The notes beneath the pieces are model-generated. The model was given only the letters and a program-made list of their open reading frames with translations. It ran no database searches and had not been told where the DNA came from. This document shows, piece by piece, positions 15,962 through 24,450 of a stretch of DNA of 64,000 nt (position 1 is the first letter of the stretch; each line of letters begins with the position of its first letter). Made by a program: the position numbers and the translations under genes. The stretch is from Aldehydirespirator sp965204875 (lineage in GTDB: Bacteria > Actinomycetota > Acidimicrobiia > Acidimicrobiales > Aldehydirespiratoraceae). Location: the NCBI GenBank assembly GCA_965204875.1, contig OZ242020.1:2294001-2358000 (forward strand). Reading direction: 5' to 3'.

Positions 15962-18751
15962 ATGGCCAAGGAGAGAGGCAAGCCCTCAGTGTCCTCGCAG
16001 GCGGCGAAGCCCGCGAGGACTGCTCCACCCCGCCGGCGCCGCGCCTCGGCCGCGGCTGGGACGCTTGTGCGACGCCACCGCCGCGACATCGGGGGCCTGG
16101 CCGCCGTCGTGTTGGGACTGCTGGTCGCCGGGAGCGTCTGGGTGCCGGCCGCGGGGCCGCTGGGTGCGGGCATCGACTGGGTGCTCGCAGCCTGTGTCGG
16201 GCTGGTGCGCGCCGCGCTGCCGGTGGGTCTCGCTGCGCTGGGCGTGGCGGCGCTCATGGGCGGGCGGCGCGGCGCCTCCGAGCCCGAATACTCAGACGGC
16301 CGGGTCCCCGCCGGATCCGGTGGCAGCACCCGCTCCCGCGGCGGTGCCACCGTCGATGCGGACCCCGGCACCCACGAGGCGGCCGCCGCGGCCGCCGAGC
16401 CCAAGGCGCCGGACTCGATGGCTCGGGCGATCTCCGGTGGGGTGCTCCTGCTGGTCTCGGTCTCAGGGCTGTTGCACCTGGGCCGCGGCAGGCCCGGGAT
16501 CGGCGACCCGATCGACGAGCTCGGCGCTGCCGGCGGAGCGCTCGGGGTGGCTGCAGGCGGTTTCCTGCACGCCTGGACCGACGTCTGGGGCTCGACGCTG
16601 CTGCTCGCCTTCATCGGGCTGGTCGGCGTCATCGTCGCCACGAGACTCACCGTGCGGTCGGTTGCCGGTGCGCTGATGGCGGTGCTCCGCCCAGCCGGTC
16701 GAGGCATCGGTCGAGGCATCTGGAAGCTGATCGTGAAGCTCTTCAGCGACATCAAGGAGGTGCCCGAAAGCCCGTCGCAGGCACCCGGGCCGCCATCGGC
16801 GCACCCGTCCGAGCCTGCGTCGCTCCCCGGGGCGGCACATCCCGGGACCGCTCATAACGGCGCGGCTCGTAGCGAAGCTGCACATCTAGGGACTGCCGGC
16901 AATGGAGCGGCGGCTCACGGCGAGCCCGCAGCGCCTCGGCGCCCGACGGCTCCGACCACTCCGGAGCCCGCTGTGAAGGCGCCACCGAATGCGCTCGCCA
17001 TCAGCGAGTCCGGCGCGCCGGCGAGCCGCCGCACGGTCTCCGAGCCGGGGAGCCGCACGGACTCGGAGTCGAGATGGGCGCTTCCTTCGGCGACATTGCT
17101 GTCCGGCGCGCCCTGGCGCGACGTCGACCAGGCCGAGGCCGCCGAGCGCGGCCGCCTGCTTCAGGCCACGCTGCACCGCTTCGGGGTGCCGACCCACCTG
17201 CTGGATCCGGTGGTCGGCCCGACCGTCACCCGCTTCGTGCTCGAGCTCGGCGAGGGCGTCAAGGTGGCCAAGCTGGAGAGCCTCCGCAAGGACATCGCCT
17301 ACGCCATGGCATCGCCCGACGTGCGCATCCTCGCACCGATACCCGGCCGGCGGGCCATCGGCGTGGAGGTTCCGAACCTCGACCGCCAGATCGTGCGCCT
17401 CGGCGACGTGCTGCGCTCGCCGGAGGCGGATGAGGCACGGCATCCGCTGCAGGTCGCGGTCGGCCGCGACATCAACGGGCACTCCGTGATGATGGACCTG
17501 GCCACGACGCCGCATCTGCTGATCGCGGGGGCGACCGGCGCCGGCAAGTCCTCGTGCCTCAACTCGCTGATCACGTCGGTGCTGATGCGCTCCAGACCAG
17601 AGAAGGTGAAGATGATCCTGGTGGATCCCAAGCGGGTTGAGATGGGCCAGTACGACGGGGTGCCGCATCTGCTCACGGCACCGGTCACCGACCCGCGCAA
17701 GGCCGCCAACGCGCTGGCATGGGCCGTGCGCGAGATGGATCGCCGCTACGACCTGCTTCACGAGAGGGGCTGTCGCGACATCGCCGGCTACAACGCGGCG
17801 GTCGATAGCGATCAGACCGAGTCGCATCCCGCCCGATCGTCGGCAACAGAGCATCGACGCCGAGCGGCGGCCGGCGATCAGGCCGAGTCGCATCCCGCTG
17901 CGGGAGGTCCCGGCCGCGAGCCGTCCAAGCACCGGCGGATGCCGCTCATCCTCGTTGTTGTCGACGAGTTGGCGGATCTGATGATGGTGGCGGCGCGCGA
18001 CGTCGAGGAGTCGATCGTCCGGCTCGCGCAGATGGCCCGAGCGGTGGGCATCCATCTGGTGATCGCCACGCAGCGACCCTCGGTGAACGTGATCACCGGA
18101 GTCATCAAGGCGAACATCCCGGCGCGCATGGCCTTCGCGGTGTCGAGCCTCACCGACTCGCGTGTGATCCTCGATCAGGCGGGCGCCGAGCGGCTCGTCG
18201 GCCGCGGCGACCTGCTGTTGCTCGACCCGTCGTCTTCGGTGCCGCAGCGCATCCAGGGTTGCTGGGTGACCGAGGCGGAGGTGCGGGAAGTGGTGAAGCA
18301 CTGGGTGAGCCAGAAGCGGGAGGTTCCTGACGATCCGATGGTGGTCGACGACGACTCCGCCAGCGACACCGGGCCGGGGGCCGGGGCCGGGGCCGGGGCC
18401 TCTCCCGCGCCCGGGATCTCTCCCGCGCCCGCAGTCTCGCCCACGTCCGCGCCCGTGCCGGCGGAGCTTGACCTCGGCGGCGCCCCGGCCATGCTGTCGA
18501 GCATCACCGATGCGCCCCCGCCTGCCGACGACGGCGGCGACGCGCTGCTCGACGCGGCCATGGCGCTGGTGGTGGAGACTCAGCTCGGCTCGACCTCGAT
18601 GCTCCAGCGCAGGCTGCGAGTGGGCTTCGCCCGTGCGGGCCGGATCATGGACCTGCTCGAGCAGCGCGGCGTGGTGGGCCCCTCCACCGGCTCCAAGGCA
18701 CGCGAGGTGCTCGTCTCCCCCGACGAGTTCGAGCAGCGGCGCGCCGGCTGA
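15962..18751 (+). CDS. ftsK: DNA translocase FtsK
   Basis: FtsK pumps DNA through the division septum and helps resolve chromosome dimers. The N-terminal part carries membrane helices (residues about 40-110 and 140-230), then a low-complexity linker, then the motor with Walker A GATGAGKSSCLNS, the DPKRVEM motif, Walker B LILVVVDELADLM and the IATQRPSVNVITG motif. A C-terminal gamma winged helix follows (LGSTSMLQRRLRVGFARAGR). Starts at 15848 (GTG) and 15929 (ATG) are also open; 15962 is preferred because the earlier residues do not look conserved. An unusual insertion between Walker A and B contains two copies of DQxESHPA, 66 bp apart. Confidence 0.95.
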   Translation: MAKERGKPSVSSQAAKPARTAPPRRRRASAAAGTLVRRHRRDIGGLAAVVLGLLVAGSVWVPAAGPLGAGIDWVLAACVGLVRAALPVGLAALGVAALMGGRRGASEPEYSDGRVPAGSGGSTRSRGGATVDADPGTHEAAAAAAEPKAPDSMARAISGGVLLLVSVSGLLHLGRGRPGIGDPIDELGAAGGALGVAAGGFLHAWTDVWGSTLLLAFIGLVGVIVATRLTVRSVAGALMAVLRPAGRGIGRGIWKLIVKLFSDIKEVPESPSQAPGPPSAHPSEPASLPGAAHPGTAHNGAARSEAAHLGTAGNGAAAHGEPAAPRRPTAPTTPEPAVKAPPNALAISESGAPASRRTVSEPGSRTDSESRWALPSATLLSGAPWRDVDQAEAAERGRLLQATLHRFGVPTHLLDPVVGPTVTRFVLELGEGVKVAKLESLRKDIAYAMASPDVRILAPIPGRRAIGVEVPNLDRQIVRLGDVLRSPEADEARHPLQVAVGRDINGHSVMMDLATTPHLLIAGATGAGKSSCLNSLITSVLMRSRPEKVKMILVDPKRVEMGQYDGVPHLLTAPVTDPRKAANALAWAVREMDRRYDLLHERGCRDIAGYNAAVDSDQTESHPARSSATEHRRRAAAGDQAESHPAAGGPGREPSKHRRMPLILVVVDELADLMMVAARDVEESIVRLAQMARAVGIHLVIATQRPSVNVITGVIKANIPARMAFAVSSLTDSRVILDQAGAERLVGRGDLLLLDPSSSVPQRIQGCWVTEAEVREVVKHWVSQKREVPDDPMVVDDDSASDTGPGAGAGAGASPAPGISPAPAVSPTSAPVPAELDLGGAPAMLSSITDAPPPADDGGDALLDAAMALVVETQLGSTSMLQRRLRVGFARAGRIMDLLEQRGVVGPSTGSKAREVLVSPDEFEQRRAG

Positions 18752-18880
18752 GGCGTTGTCCGGCCGCCTTCGGTGATCTTTTTCTCTGGCTCGACGGTGC
18801 CTCGCAGGCGAGCCGGCATGCGTCGTCCGGCCTCTCCCTGTGATCTCGGACTCTGAGCGATCCGGCACAGCGGTGACTTG

Positions 18881-19828
18881 ATGCTGCTGGGAATGGTGCT
18901 CTCGGTGCTTGGCCTGGCCGTGCTGTCGGTCGCTGCGGACCAGTTCGTGAAGGGGGCGGCCCGCCTGGCGGTGGTGCTCCGTCTCGCGCCGGTCGTCGTG
19001 GGAGCGCTCGTCGTCGGCTTCGGCACCAGCGCCCCCGAGATGCTCGTGTCTGCCATGGCGGCGGCGCAGGGTCGGCTCGACATCGGAGTGGGCAACATCG
19101 TCGGCTCCAACGTTGCCAACATCTCCCTCGTGCTCGGGGCGGCGTCGTTCGTGACGGTGGTGCCGGTCACCGCCGGGGTCATCCGCCGGGACGCGGCCGT
19201 GTCGGTGGCCGCGGTGGCCGCCTTCGCGCTGGTCGTGCAGGGCGACTTACAGCGATGGGAGGGGGCCGCGCTGCTGGCTGTCCTGGGCGCCTGGGTAGTG
19301 CTGATCCTGCGCGGGTCGCGAACCGGCGCGGCGCCGGTCGATGTCGACGACCTTTCGGAGATCGTCGGCGAGCGGGCACCCTCGGCCGGGCTCGAGTCCG
19401 CACGCACGATCCTGTCCCTGGCCCTGGTGGCCGGCTCCGCCTTCGTGCTCGTAAACGGTGCCGAGCGGGTGGCCGAGGCGCTGGACCTGTCGGGCGGCTT
19501 CGTCGGCTACACGCTCGTGGCGGTGGGCACCTCCGCCCCCGAGCTGGTTACGGCGGTGGCGGCGGCCCGGCGGCGTGAGACCGAGCTGCTCGTCGGCAAC
19601 CTGCTGGGCAGCAACGTGTTCAACTCGCTCGCCGTTGGCGGCATCATCGGCCTGGTGGGGCCGGGGCCGGTGGGGGACGTGAAGGTGCAGGCCCTCGGCT
19701 CGGCGTTGATGACTGTGATCTGTTTGGTGAGCTGGGCGGCGATGGCGCTCGGGCGGCGCGTCACCCGGACCGAGGGTGCCATCCTGCTATGCCTCTGGAC
19801 AGCCAGCATCCTCCTGCTCTCCGGATGA
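18881..19828 (+). CDS. Calcium/sodium:cation antiporter, CaCA family
   Basis: This is an integral membrane exchanger of about ten helices and 315 residues. The two inverted alpha repeats that form the ion path are clear: VGFGTSAPEMLV with GNIVGSNVANISLV in the first half, and VAVGTSAPELVTAV with GNLLGSNVFNSLAV in the second. The family (YrbG-like) exchanges Ca2+ or K+ for Na+ or H+; the exact ions cannot be told. The ATG at 18881 is preferred to the adjacent TTG. Its stop overlaps the next start (ATGA), so the two genes are cotranscribed. Confidence 0.92.
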   Translation: MLLGMVLSVLGLAVLSVAADQFVKGAARLAVVLRLAPVVVGALVVGFGTSAPEMLVSAMAAAQGRLDIGVGNIVGSNVANISLVLGAASFVTVVPVTAGVIRRDAAVSVAAVAAFALVVQGDLQRWEGAALLAVLGAWVVLILRGSRTGAAPVDVDDLSEIVGERAPSAGLESARTILSLALVAGSAFVLVNGAERVAEALDLSGGFVGYTLVAVGTSAPELVTAVAAARRRETELLVGNLLGSNVFNSLAVGGIIGLVGPGPVGDVKVQALGSALMTVICLVSWAAMALGRRVTRTEGAILLCLWTASILLLSG

Positions 19829-20886
19829 TCCGGCGCCCCTCCCCGACGCCGGGCGCAGCCCGCGCACTGATCGCCGCGGCTGCCGCGGCCGCGGTGCTGA
19901 CCGCGGCCTGCGGCACGGATCCAGCGCCCTCCTCGAGCGTGTCGATGGAGCCGTCGCCCGCTTTGACCGTGGCGGTGCCCGCCGCCGTCGCGCACACGAC
20001 GACAGAGGCGCCGTCGCCTGTTGTGAGCGTGGAGGTGCCGGAGTCGAGCGAACCGGTGCCAGAGCCTGTGGATTCGGCGGGCCCGGCGGCGGCGACGGCA
20101 GTGGCGGCAGAGACCGCACCAGCGGCGGCTGCGACCGCACCGGCGGCAGCGACCTTTCCGCCCGCCGGCGCTCCCGGAGCGGTCGCACGCTGGACGGTGG
20201 AGATAGTCGGGAGCCTGCCGCATGATCGCAGCGCCTTCACCCAGGGTCTTGAGATGGCCGGCGGAGCCCTCTACGAGAGCACCGGCCTCTGGGGTCGCTC
20301 CTCGCTGCGGAGGCTCGATCCCGCCACCGGAGAGGTCACCGCCCGAGTCGATCTGGAAGGCGACCTCTTCGGCGAGGGGCTCACGGTGGCGGGCGACCGG
20401 ATCGTGCAGCTCACCTGGCAGAGCGGCACGGCCATCGTCTACGACCGGCACACCCTCACCGAGGTGCGCCGCCACCGCTACGAGGGCGAGGGCTGGGGAC
20501 TCTGCCTTCGGGGCGACGAGCTGATCATGTCCGACGGGTCGGACCTGCTGGCGCGCCGCGACCCCGACACGTTCGAGCTGATCGGCACCGTTGCCGTGAC
20601 CGCCGAGGGCTACGGCGGCCGCCTCGACCACCTCAACGAGCTCGAGTGCATCGATGGCCTGGTGATGGCCAACGTGTGGCAGACCGACCGGCTGCTCGTG
20701 ATCGACCCCGGCTCGGGACGCGTCGTGGCCGTGATCGATGCCGGCCCGCTCGTGGACCGGGCCCGAGCTTCAGACTCCGGGATCGACGTGCTCAACGGCG
20801 TTGCCGCGATCGGCGACGGCACGCTGTGGATGACCGGCAAGCTCTGGCCCGACCTCTACCGGGTGCGCATCGTCGAGGAGCCTTGA
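19825..20886 (+). CDS. Glutaminyl-peptide cyclotransferase, lipoprotein
   Basis: The protein matches the beta-propeller glutamine cyclotransferase family (COG3823), which converts N-terminal Gln of peptides to pyroglutamate. Recognisable stretches are FTQGLEM, YESTGLWGRSSLR, GEGWGLC, LNELECIDG, ANVWQTD and LNGVA. The ATG at 19825 overlaps the stop of the exchanger and gives a lipoprotein signal ending LTAAC; a longer frame from 19789 lies inside the upstream gene. An Ala/Pro/Glu-rich spacer of about 100 residues separates the lipobox from the propeller. It probably acts outside the membrane. Confidence 0.88.
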   Translation: MIRRPSPTPGAARALIAAAAAAAVLTAACGTDPAPSSSVSMEPSPALTVAVPAAVAHTTTEAPSPVVSVEVPESSEPVPEPVDSAGPAAATAVAAETAPAAAATAPAAATFPPAGAPGAVARWTVEIVGSLPHDRSAFTQGLEMAGGALYESTGLWGRSSLRRLDPATGEVTARVDLEGDLFGEGLTVAGDRIVQLTWQSGTAIVYDRHTLTEVRRHRYEGEGWGLCLRGDELIMSDGSDLLARRDPDTFELIGTVAVTAEGYGGRLDHLNELECIDGLVMANVWQTDRLLVIDPGSGRVVAVIDAGPLVDRARASDSGIDVLNGVAAIGDGTLWMTGKLWPDLYRVRIVEEP

Positions 20887-21005
20887 TCAAGCCCCGCGAC
20901 GTCGCATAACAGCGGGAGACCGTTGCGGTGTGGGCAGTCCGCCATTCGTCGCAGGCTCTAGAGTAGGGGCTGTCGGGCCGAGACGGGACGGCTTAGCTGG
21001 CATAC

Positions 21006-22223
21006 GTGAGGCGATTTGCGAGAACCACGCAGGCGGCGCTGCGAGGCTGCTGCGCCTTGCTGGCGGCGGTGCTGGTCGCCGCGGGGTGCGGCGATGCGGA
21101 CCGACCCCCGCCCGAGCCGCCCGCAACCTCGGTGATCGATCCTCCCGCCACCTCGGCCGCCCTAGCTGCCAACGGCGACGCTGCGGCAGGCGCGGGCAAC
21201 GGCGATCCGGCGCCCACGACCCCTTCGAGCACTCCGGCGCCCTCCCGCCGGTGGACGCTGATGGCAGGCGGCGACGTGTTGATGGACCGCACCGAGCCCG
21301 CCGGGATCGACCCCTTCGAGCGACTCGAGCCTGCCATGGCCGGAGCCGACCTCGCGATGATCAACGTCGAGATGGCCATCAGCAACCGCGGGCAGCCCGC
21401 CGCCAAGCGGTTCGTGTTCCGGGCGCCTCTGTCGGCGGCGGCGCGCATCGCCGCAGGCGGCGTCGACGTCGCCAACCTGGCCAACAACCATGCCAAGGAC
21501 TACGGCTCGAACGCGCTGGTGGACACCGTGGAGTGGCTCGAGGCCGCCGGCGTCGTCACCGTGGGCGCGGGCCGGGATCTGCAGGAGGCACACCGCCATC
21601 GCATCCTGGTCACCGGCGGCGGCGTGTCCGTGGCCTTCGTCGGTGCGTCGGAGATCGTGCCGGGGGGCTTCGCTGCTGGATCGTCCACTGCCGGGATCGC
21701 CTCGGCGCGCCCGCCGCAGAGGGCCAGGCTGCTCGACAGCGTTCGCGAGGCTGCGGCGCAGGCCGACGCGGTGGTCGTCACCGTGCATTGGGGCATCGAG
21801 CGCGACACCTGCCCGAGCGAGGCGCAGCGGGTGCTGGCACGGGAGTTGCTCGCAGCCGGCGCCGACGCGGTCATCGGGCACCATCCCCACGTGCTGCAGC
21901 CCGTCGAGTTCACAGACGGCAGGCTGGTGGCCTACTCGCTGGGCAACCTCGTCTGGCATGCCCGTTCGGGGCAGACCGCGGAGACGGGTCTGCTGCAGGT
22001 GGACTTCGACGGCGGCGAGGTCACCGGATGGTCCATGCACCCGCACCTGCTCGACGGCAACGGCGTGCCCGCGCCCGCCGCTGGGGGCACGAGGGTCGAC
22101 AGGATCCGCGACATCGTCGCCGGGGACTGCGCCCGGCACGACCCACCGCCGCCGAGCTATGCCACGACCACCACGACGACCACGACGCTGCTGGCGCCCA
22201 CCGGCACCGCCGGGCTGGGCTGA
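21006..22223 (+). CDS. CapA-like (poly-gamma-glutamate capsule family) lipoprotein
   Basis: The 405-residue protein has a lipoprotein signal (LLAAVLVAAGC), a short disordered stretch and a PGA_cap metallophosphatase-like domain. The key metal-ligand motifs are AGGDVLMD, NVEMAI, NLANNHAKDYG, VTVHWGIE and IGHHPHVLQPVE. The family includes CapA of poly-gamma-glutamate capsule synthesis, but most members stand alone, as here, with no capB or capC nearby, so the substrate is unknown. It ends in a Thr-rich tail (a run of eight Thr). The start is GTG at 21006. Confidence 0.85.
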   Translation: MRRFARTTQAALRGCCALLAAVLVAAGCGDADRPPPEPPATSVIDPPATSAALAANGDAAAGAGNGDPAPTTPSSTPAPSRRWTLMAGGDVLMDRTEPAGIDPFERLEPAMAGADLAMINVEMAISNRGQPAAKRFVFRAPLSAAARIAAGGVDVANLANNHAKDYGSNALVDTVEWLEAAGVVTVGAGRDLQEAHRHRILVTGGGVSVAFVGASEIVPGGFAAGSSTAGIASARPPQRARLLDSVREAAAQADAVVVTVHWGIERDTCPSEAQRVLARELLAAGADAVIGHHPHVLQPVEFTDGRLVAYSLGNLVWHARSGQTAETGLLQVDFDGGEVTGWSMHPHLLDGNGVPAPAAGGTRVDRIRDIVAGDCARHDPPPPSYATTTTTTTTLLAPTGTAGLG

Positions 22224-22241
22224 GCCGGGGATCGGGCCGCC

Positions 22242-23657
22242 GTGGGGAAGTCGTTCGTGTTGCACACGCTGGGGTGTCCCAAGAACCAGGTCGACTCCGA
22301 GAAGCTGGCCGGGCTGCTGGCGTCGGAGGGCCTTACGCAGGCGCACGACACGGCCGAGGCCGATTTGGTGGTGGTGAACACCTGCGCCTTCGTGGAGGAG
22401 GCCCGCCAGGAGTCGATCGACACGATCCTGGCGCTCGCCGAGGCCAAGGCGCCGGGGGCGTCGCTGGTGGTGACCGGCTGCCTCGCCGAGCGCTACGGGG
22501 CTGAACTGGCCGACGCCCTGCCCGAGGCCGACACCATCGCCGGTTTCGGCATGGCGCTCACGCCCGGCAAGCCCGGCGGATCGCTGACATCGTCCGGCCG
22601 TCGCCCGGTACCGCCGGACCGGCCGGCGCTCACGCCCGGCAAGCCCGGCGATGCCGCACCGGCCGCCGGTGAAGCGGCACCGACCGTGGCTTCGAGCTTG
22701 GGCCGCTCGGCGGCTCCGGTGCCGGTCGAGCTGCGGCGCCGCACCGGAGCGTCCGGAGAGTCGATCCCGGCCTTCGACCTGCTCAACCTGCCGCGGCCCG
22801 CGTCGCCGCGCCCCTGGGCCTACGTGAAGATCGCCGAGGGCTGCGACCGGGCGTGCGGCTTCTGCGCCATCCCCAGCTTCAGAGGCCCGCAGCGCAGCCG
22901 ATCCATGCAGCAGATCCTCTCCGAGGTCGATCAGCTCGAAGCGCGCGAGATCGTGCTCGTCGCCCAGGACCTCGCCTCATACGGCCGCGACCAGGGTCGG
23001 GGCGAGCGGCGGATCATCCCGCTGGTCCAGGCCGTGTCGCAGCGGGTGGAGCGCACCCGGCTGCTGTACCTCTACCCGTCCGACCTCAGCGACTCTCTCG
23101 TGGAGGCCGTCTGCGCCACCGGGGTCGCCTACTTCGACCTGTCGCTGCAGCACGTCTCGCCGCCGCTGCTGCGCCGGATGCGCCGCTTCGGCAGCGGTCC
23201 CAAGTTCCTGGAGCGCATCGAGGCGATCCGCCGGCGCGAGCCTGACGCGGCGTTCCGCTCCAACTTCATCGTCGGCTATCCGGGTGAGACCGAGGCCGAC
23301 CACGACCTGCTGCTTCGTTTCGTGGAGGAGGCCCAGCTCGACTGGTGCGGCTTCTTCGCCTACTCCGAGGAGTCGGGAACCTATTCCGCCGGCCTCGACG
23401 GCGCCGTGGACGCGGGCCTGCGAGCCGAGCGGCTGGCCGAGCTGGGCGAGCTGCAGGACGCCATCGGTGCCCGGCGACGCGACCTTCTGGTGGGTCGCCG
23501 GGTCGAAGTGCTCGTGGACGAGCCGGGCGTGGGACGAACCCACCGCGAGGCGCCCGAGATCGACGGGATCGTGGCCGTGCCGCGAGCATTGCGCACCGGC
23601 GGTTTCGCACAGGTGACCGTGACCGCAGCGAACGGCTGCGACCTCGCGGCGGAGTGA
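22242..23657 (+). CDS. rimO: Ribosomal protein S12 methylthiotransferase
   Basis: RimO is a radical-SAM enzyme with two iron-sulphur clusters that adds a methylthio group to an Asp of ribosomal protein S12. The N-terminal cluster cysteines are in TLGCPKNQVDSE, NTCAFVE and TGCLAERY. The radical-SAM motif is CDRACGFCAIP, followed by RGPQRSR, and a TRAM domain lies at the end. Between the N-terminal and SAM domains is an insertion of about 50 residues with ALTPGKPG twice; the DNA copies at 22553-22578 and 22625-22650 are identical and 72 bp apart, a recent in-frame duplication. The start is GTG at 22242. Confidence 0.95.
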   Translation: MGKSFVLHTLGCPKNQVDSEKLAGLLASEGLTQAHDTAEADLVVVNTCAFVEEARQESIDTILALAEAKAPGASLVVTGCLAERYGAELADALPEADTIAGFGMALTPGKPGGSLTSSGRRPVPPDRPALTPGKPGDAAPAAGEAAPTVASSLGRSAAPVPVELRRRTGASGESIPAFDLLNLPRPASPRPWAYVKIAEGCDRACGFCAIPSFRGPQRSRSMQQILSEVDQLEAREIVLVAQDLASYGRDQGRGERRIIPLVQAVSQRVERTRLLYLYPSDLSDSLVEAVCATGVAYFDLSLQHVSPPLLRRMRRFGSGPKFLERIEAIRRREPDAAFRSNFIVGYPGETEADHDLLLRFVEEAQLDWCGFFAYSEESGTYSAGLDGAVDAGLRAERLAELGELQDAIGARRRDLLVGRRVEVLVDEPGVGRTHREAPEIDGIVAVPRALRTGGFAQVTVTAANGCDLAAE

Positions 23658-23663
23658 TCTGCC

Positions 23664-23687
23664 ATGCTGCTGCGGGGGGCGGTGTGA
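23664..23687 (+). other. Mini-ORF overlapping the pgsA start
   Basis: A seven-codon ORF, MLLRGAV, runs from ATG 23664 to TGA 23685-23687 and overlaps the pgsA GTG at 23684 as GTGA. The upstream rimO stop also overlaps a GTG (23654) that is in frame with pgsA, so either arrangement could couple pgsA to rimO. Confidence 0.3.
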
Positions 23688-24301
23688 GCTCGCGGCCGGG
23701 CGGTGATGCCGAGCCGCTGGCCGGTGCCCCGGCACGTGCGAGCCTGCTGCATCCCGCCAACCTGCTGACCCTCACCAGGCTGGTCTTCGCGCCGCTGCTG
23801 TTCCTGCTGGTGCTGCAGGCCGAGGAGACCCGCGGCGCGTCCTGGGCCGCGTTCGGGCTGGGCGTGGCCATGGGCACCACCGACTTCTTCGACGGGCGGG
23901 TGGCTCGCCGGGCCAACGTCGTGAGCCGCAGCGGGGCGTTCATGGATCCCCTGGCCGACAAGGTGGTGGTGCTCGGCTCGGCCTTCTGCCTGGTGGCCGT
24001 GCAGCGCTACTGGTGGGTGCCGGTGACGATCATGGCGTTCCGCGAGCTGGGGATCACTGCCTGGAGGGCGCGCCGCGCCGGCGAGGGAGTGTCGATCCCG
24101 GCGCGGCGCTCCGCCAAGTACAAGACTTTCGTTCAGGGCGTGGCACTGGCCATGGCGGTCATGCCCTCGCTGCAGCACGCTGACGCCGTGCTCACGGCGG
24201 CGCTGTGGGTGGCCGTGGCGTTCACGGTCGTCACCGGGGCGCAGTACATGCTCGACGGCCGCAGCGCCCGGGCAGGCGCCCGCTGCACCGACCGACCTTG
24301 A
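23684..24301 (+). CDS. pgsA: CDP-diacylglycerol--glycerol-3-phosphate 3-phosphatidyltransferase
   Basis: PgsA makes phosphatidylglycerol phosphate, the first step to phosphatidylglycerol and cardiolipin, in the membrane. The CDP-alcohol phosphotransferase signature D-x2-DG-x2-AR-x8-G-x3-D-x3-D is complete, beginning DFFDGRVAR and ending GAFMDPLADK. The N-terminal LLHPANLLTLTRL is typical of the family. The start GTG at 23684 gives 205 residues; GTG at 23654, in the same frame and overlapping the rimO stop, is an alternative. Position between rimO and cinA is usual in actinobacteria. Confidence 0.93.
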   Translation: MSSRPGGDAEPLAGAPARASLLHPANLLTLTRLVFAPLLFLLVLQAEETRGASWAAFGLGVAMGTTDFFDGRVARRANVVSRSGAFMDPLADKVVVLGSAFCLVAVQRYWWVPVTIMAFRELGITAWRARRAGEGVSIPARRSAKYKTFVQGVALAMAVMPSLQHADAVLTAALWVAVAFTVVTGAQYMLDGRSARAGARCTDRP

Positions 24302-24311
24302 AGGAGCGGCC

Positions 24312-24407
24312 GACCTGTGACCCTGGACGTTCAGCGGGCGTCAGACCTGTGACCTTGAGCGATCAGCGGGCGTCCGACCTGTGACACTGAACGGTCAGCG
24401 GGCGGCC
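24312..24407 (+). repeat. Three 32-bp tandem repeats carrying coupled mini-ORFs before cinA
   Basis: Copies at 24312-24343, 24344-24375 and 24376-24407 share GACCTGTGAC and TCAGCGGGCG. Each contains a GTG overlapped by the TGA of the ORF before it. The resulting chain is 24317-24352 (MTLDVQRASDL), 24349-24384 (MTLSDQRASDL) and 24381-24449 (22 codons), whose TAG ends one base before the cinA GTG at 24451. AAGGAG at 24301-24306, at the pgsA stop, is correctly placed for the first mini-ORF. Translation is unproven. Confidence 0.7.
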
Positions 24408-24450
24408 TGCGGCCTGCCGCGCTCGAGGTCTCAGAGGCGGGCGGCGTAGC

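Noticed and set aside
16886..18868. 660-codon minus-strand frame opposite ftsK
   Set aside because: Antisense shadow rich in His, Arg and Gly; ftsK on the plus strand has all its motifs.
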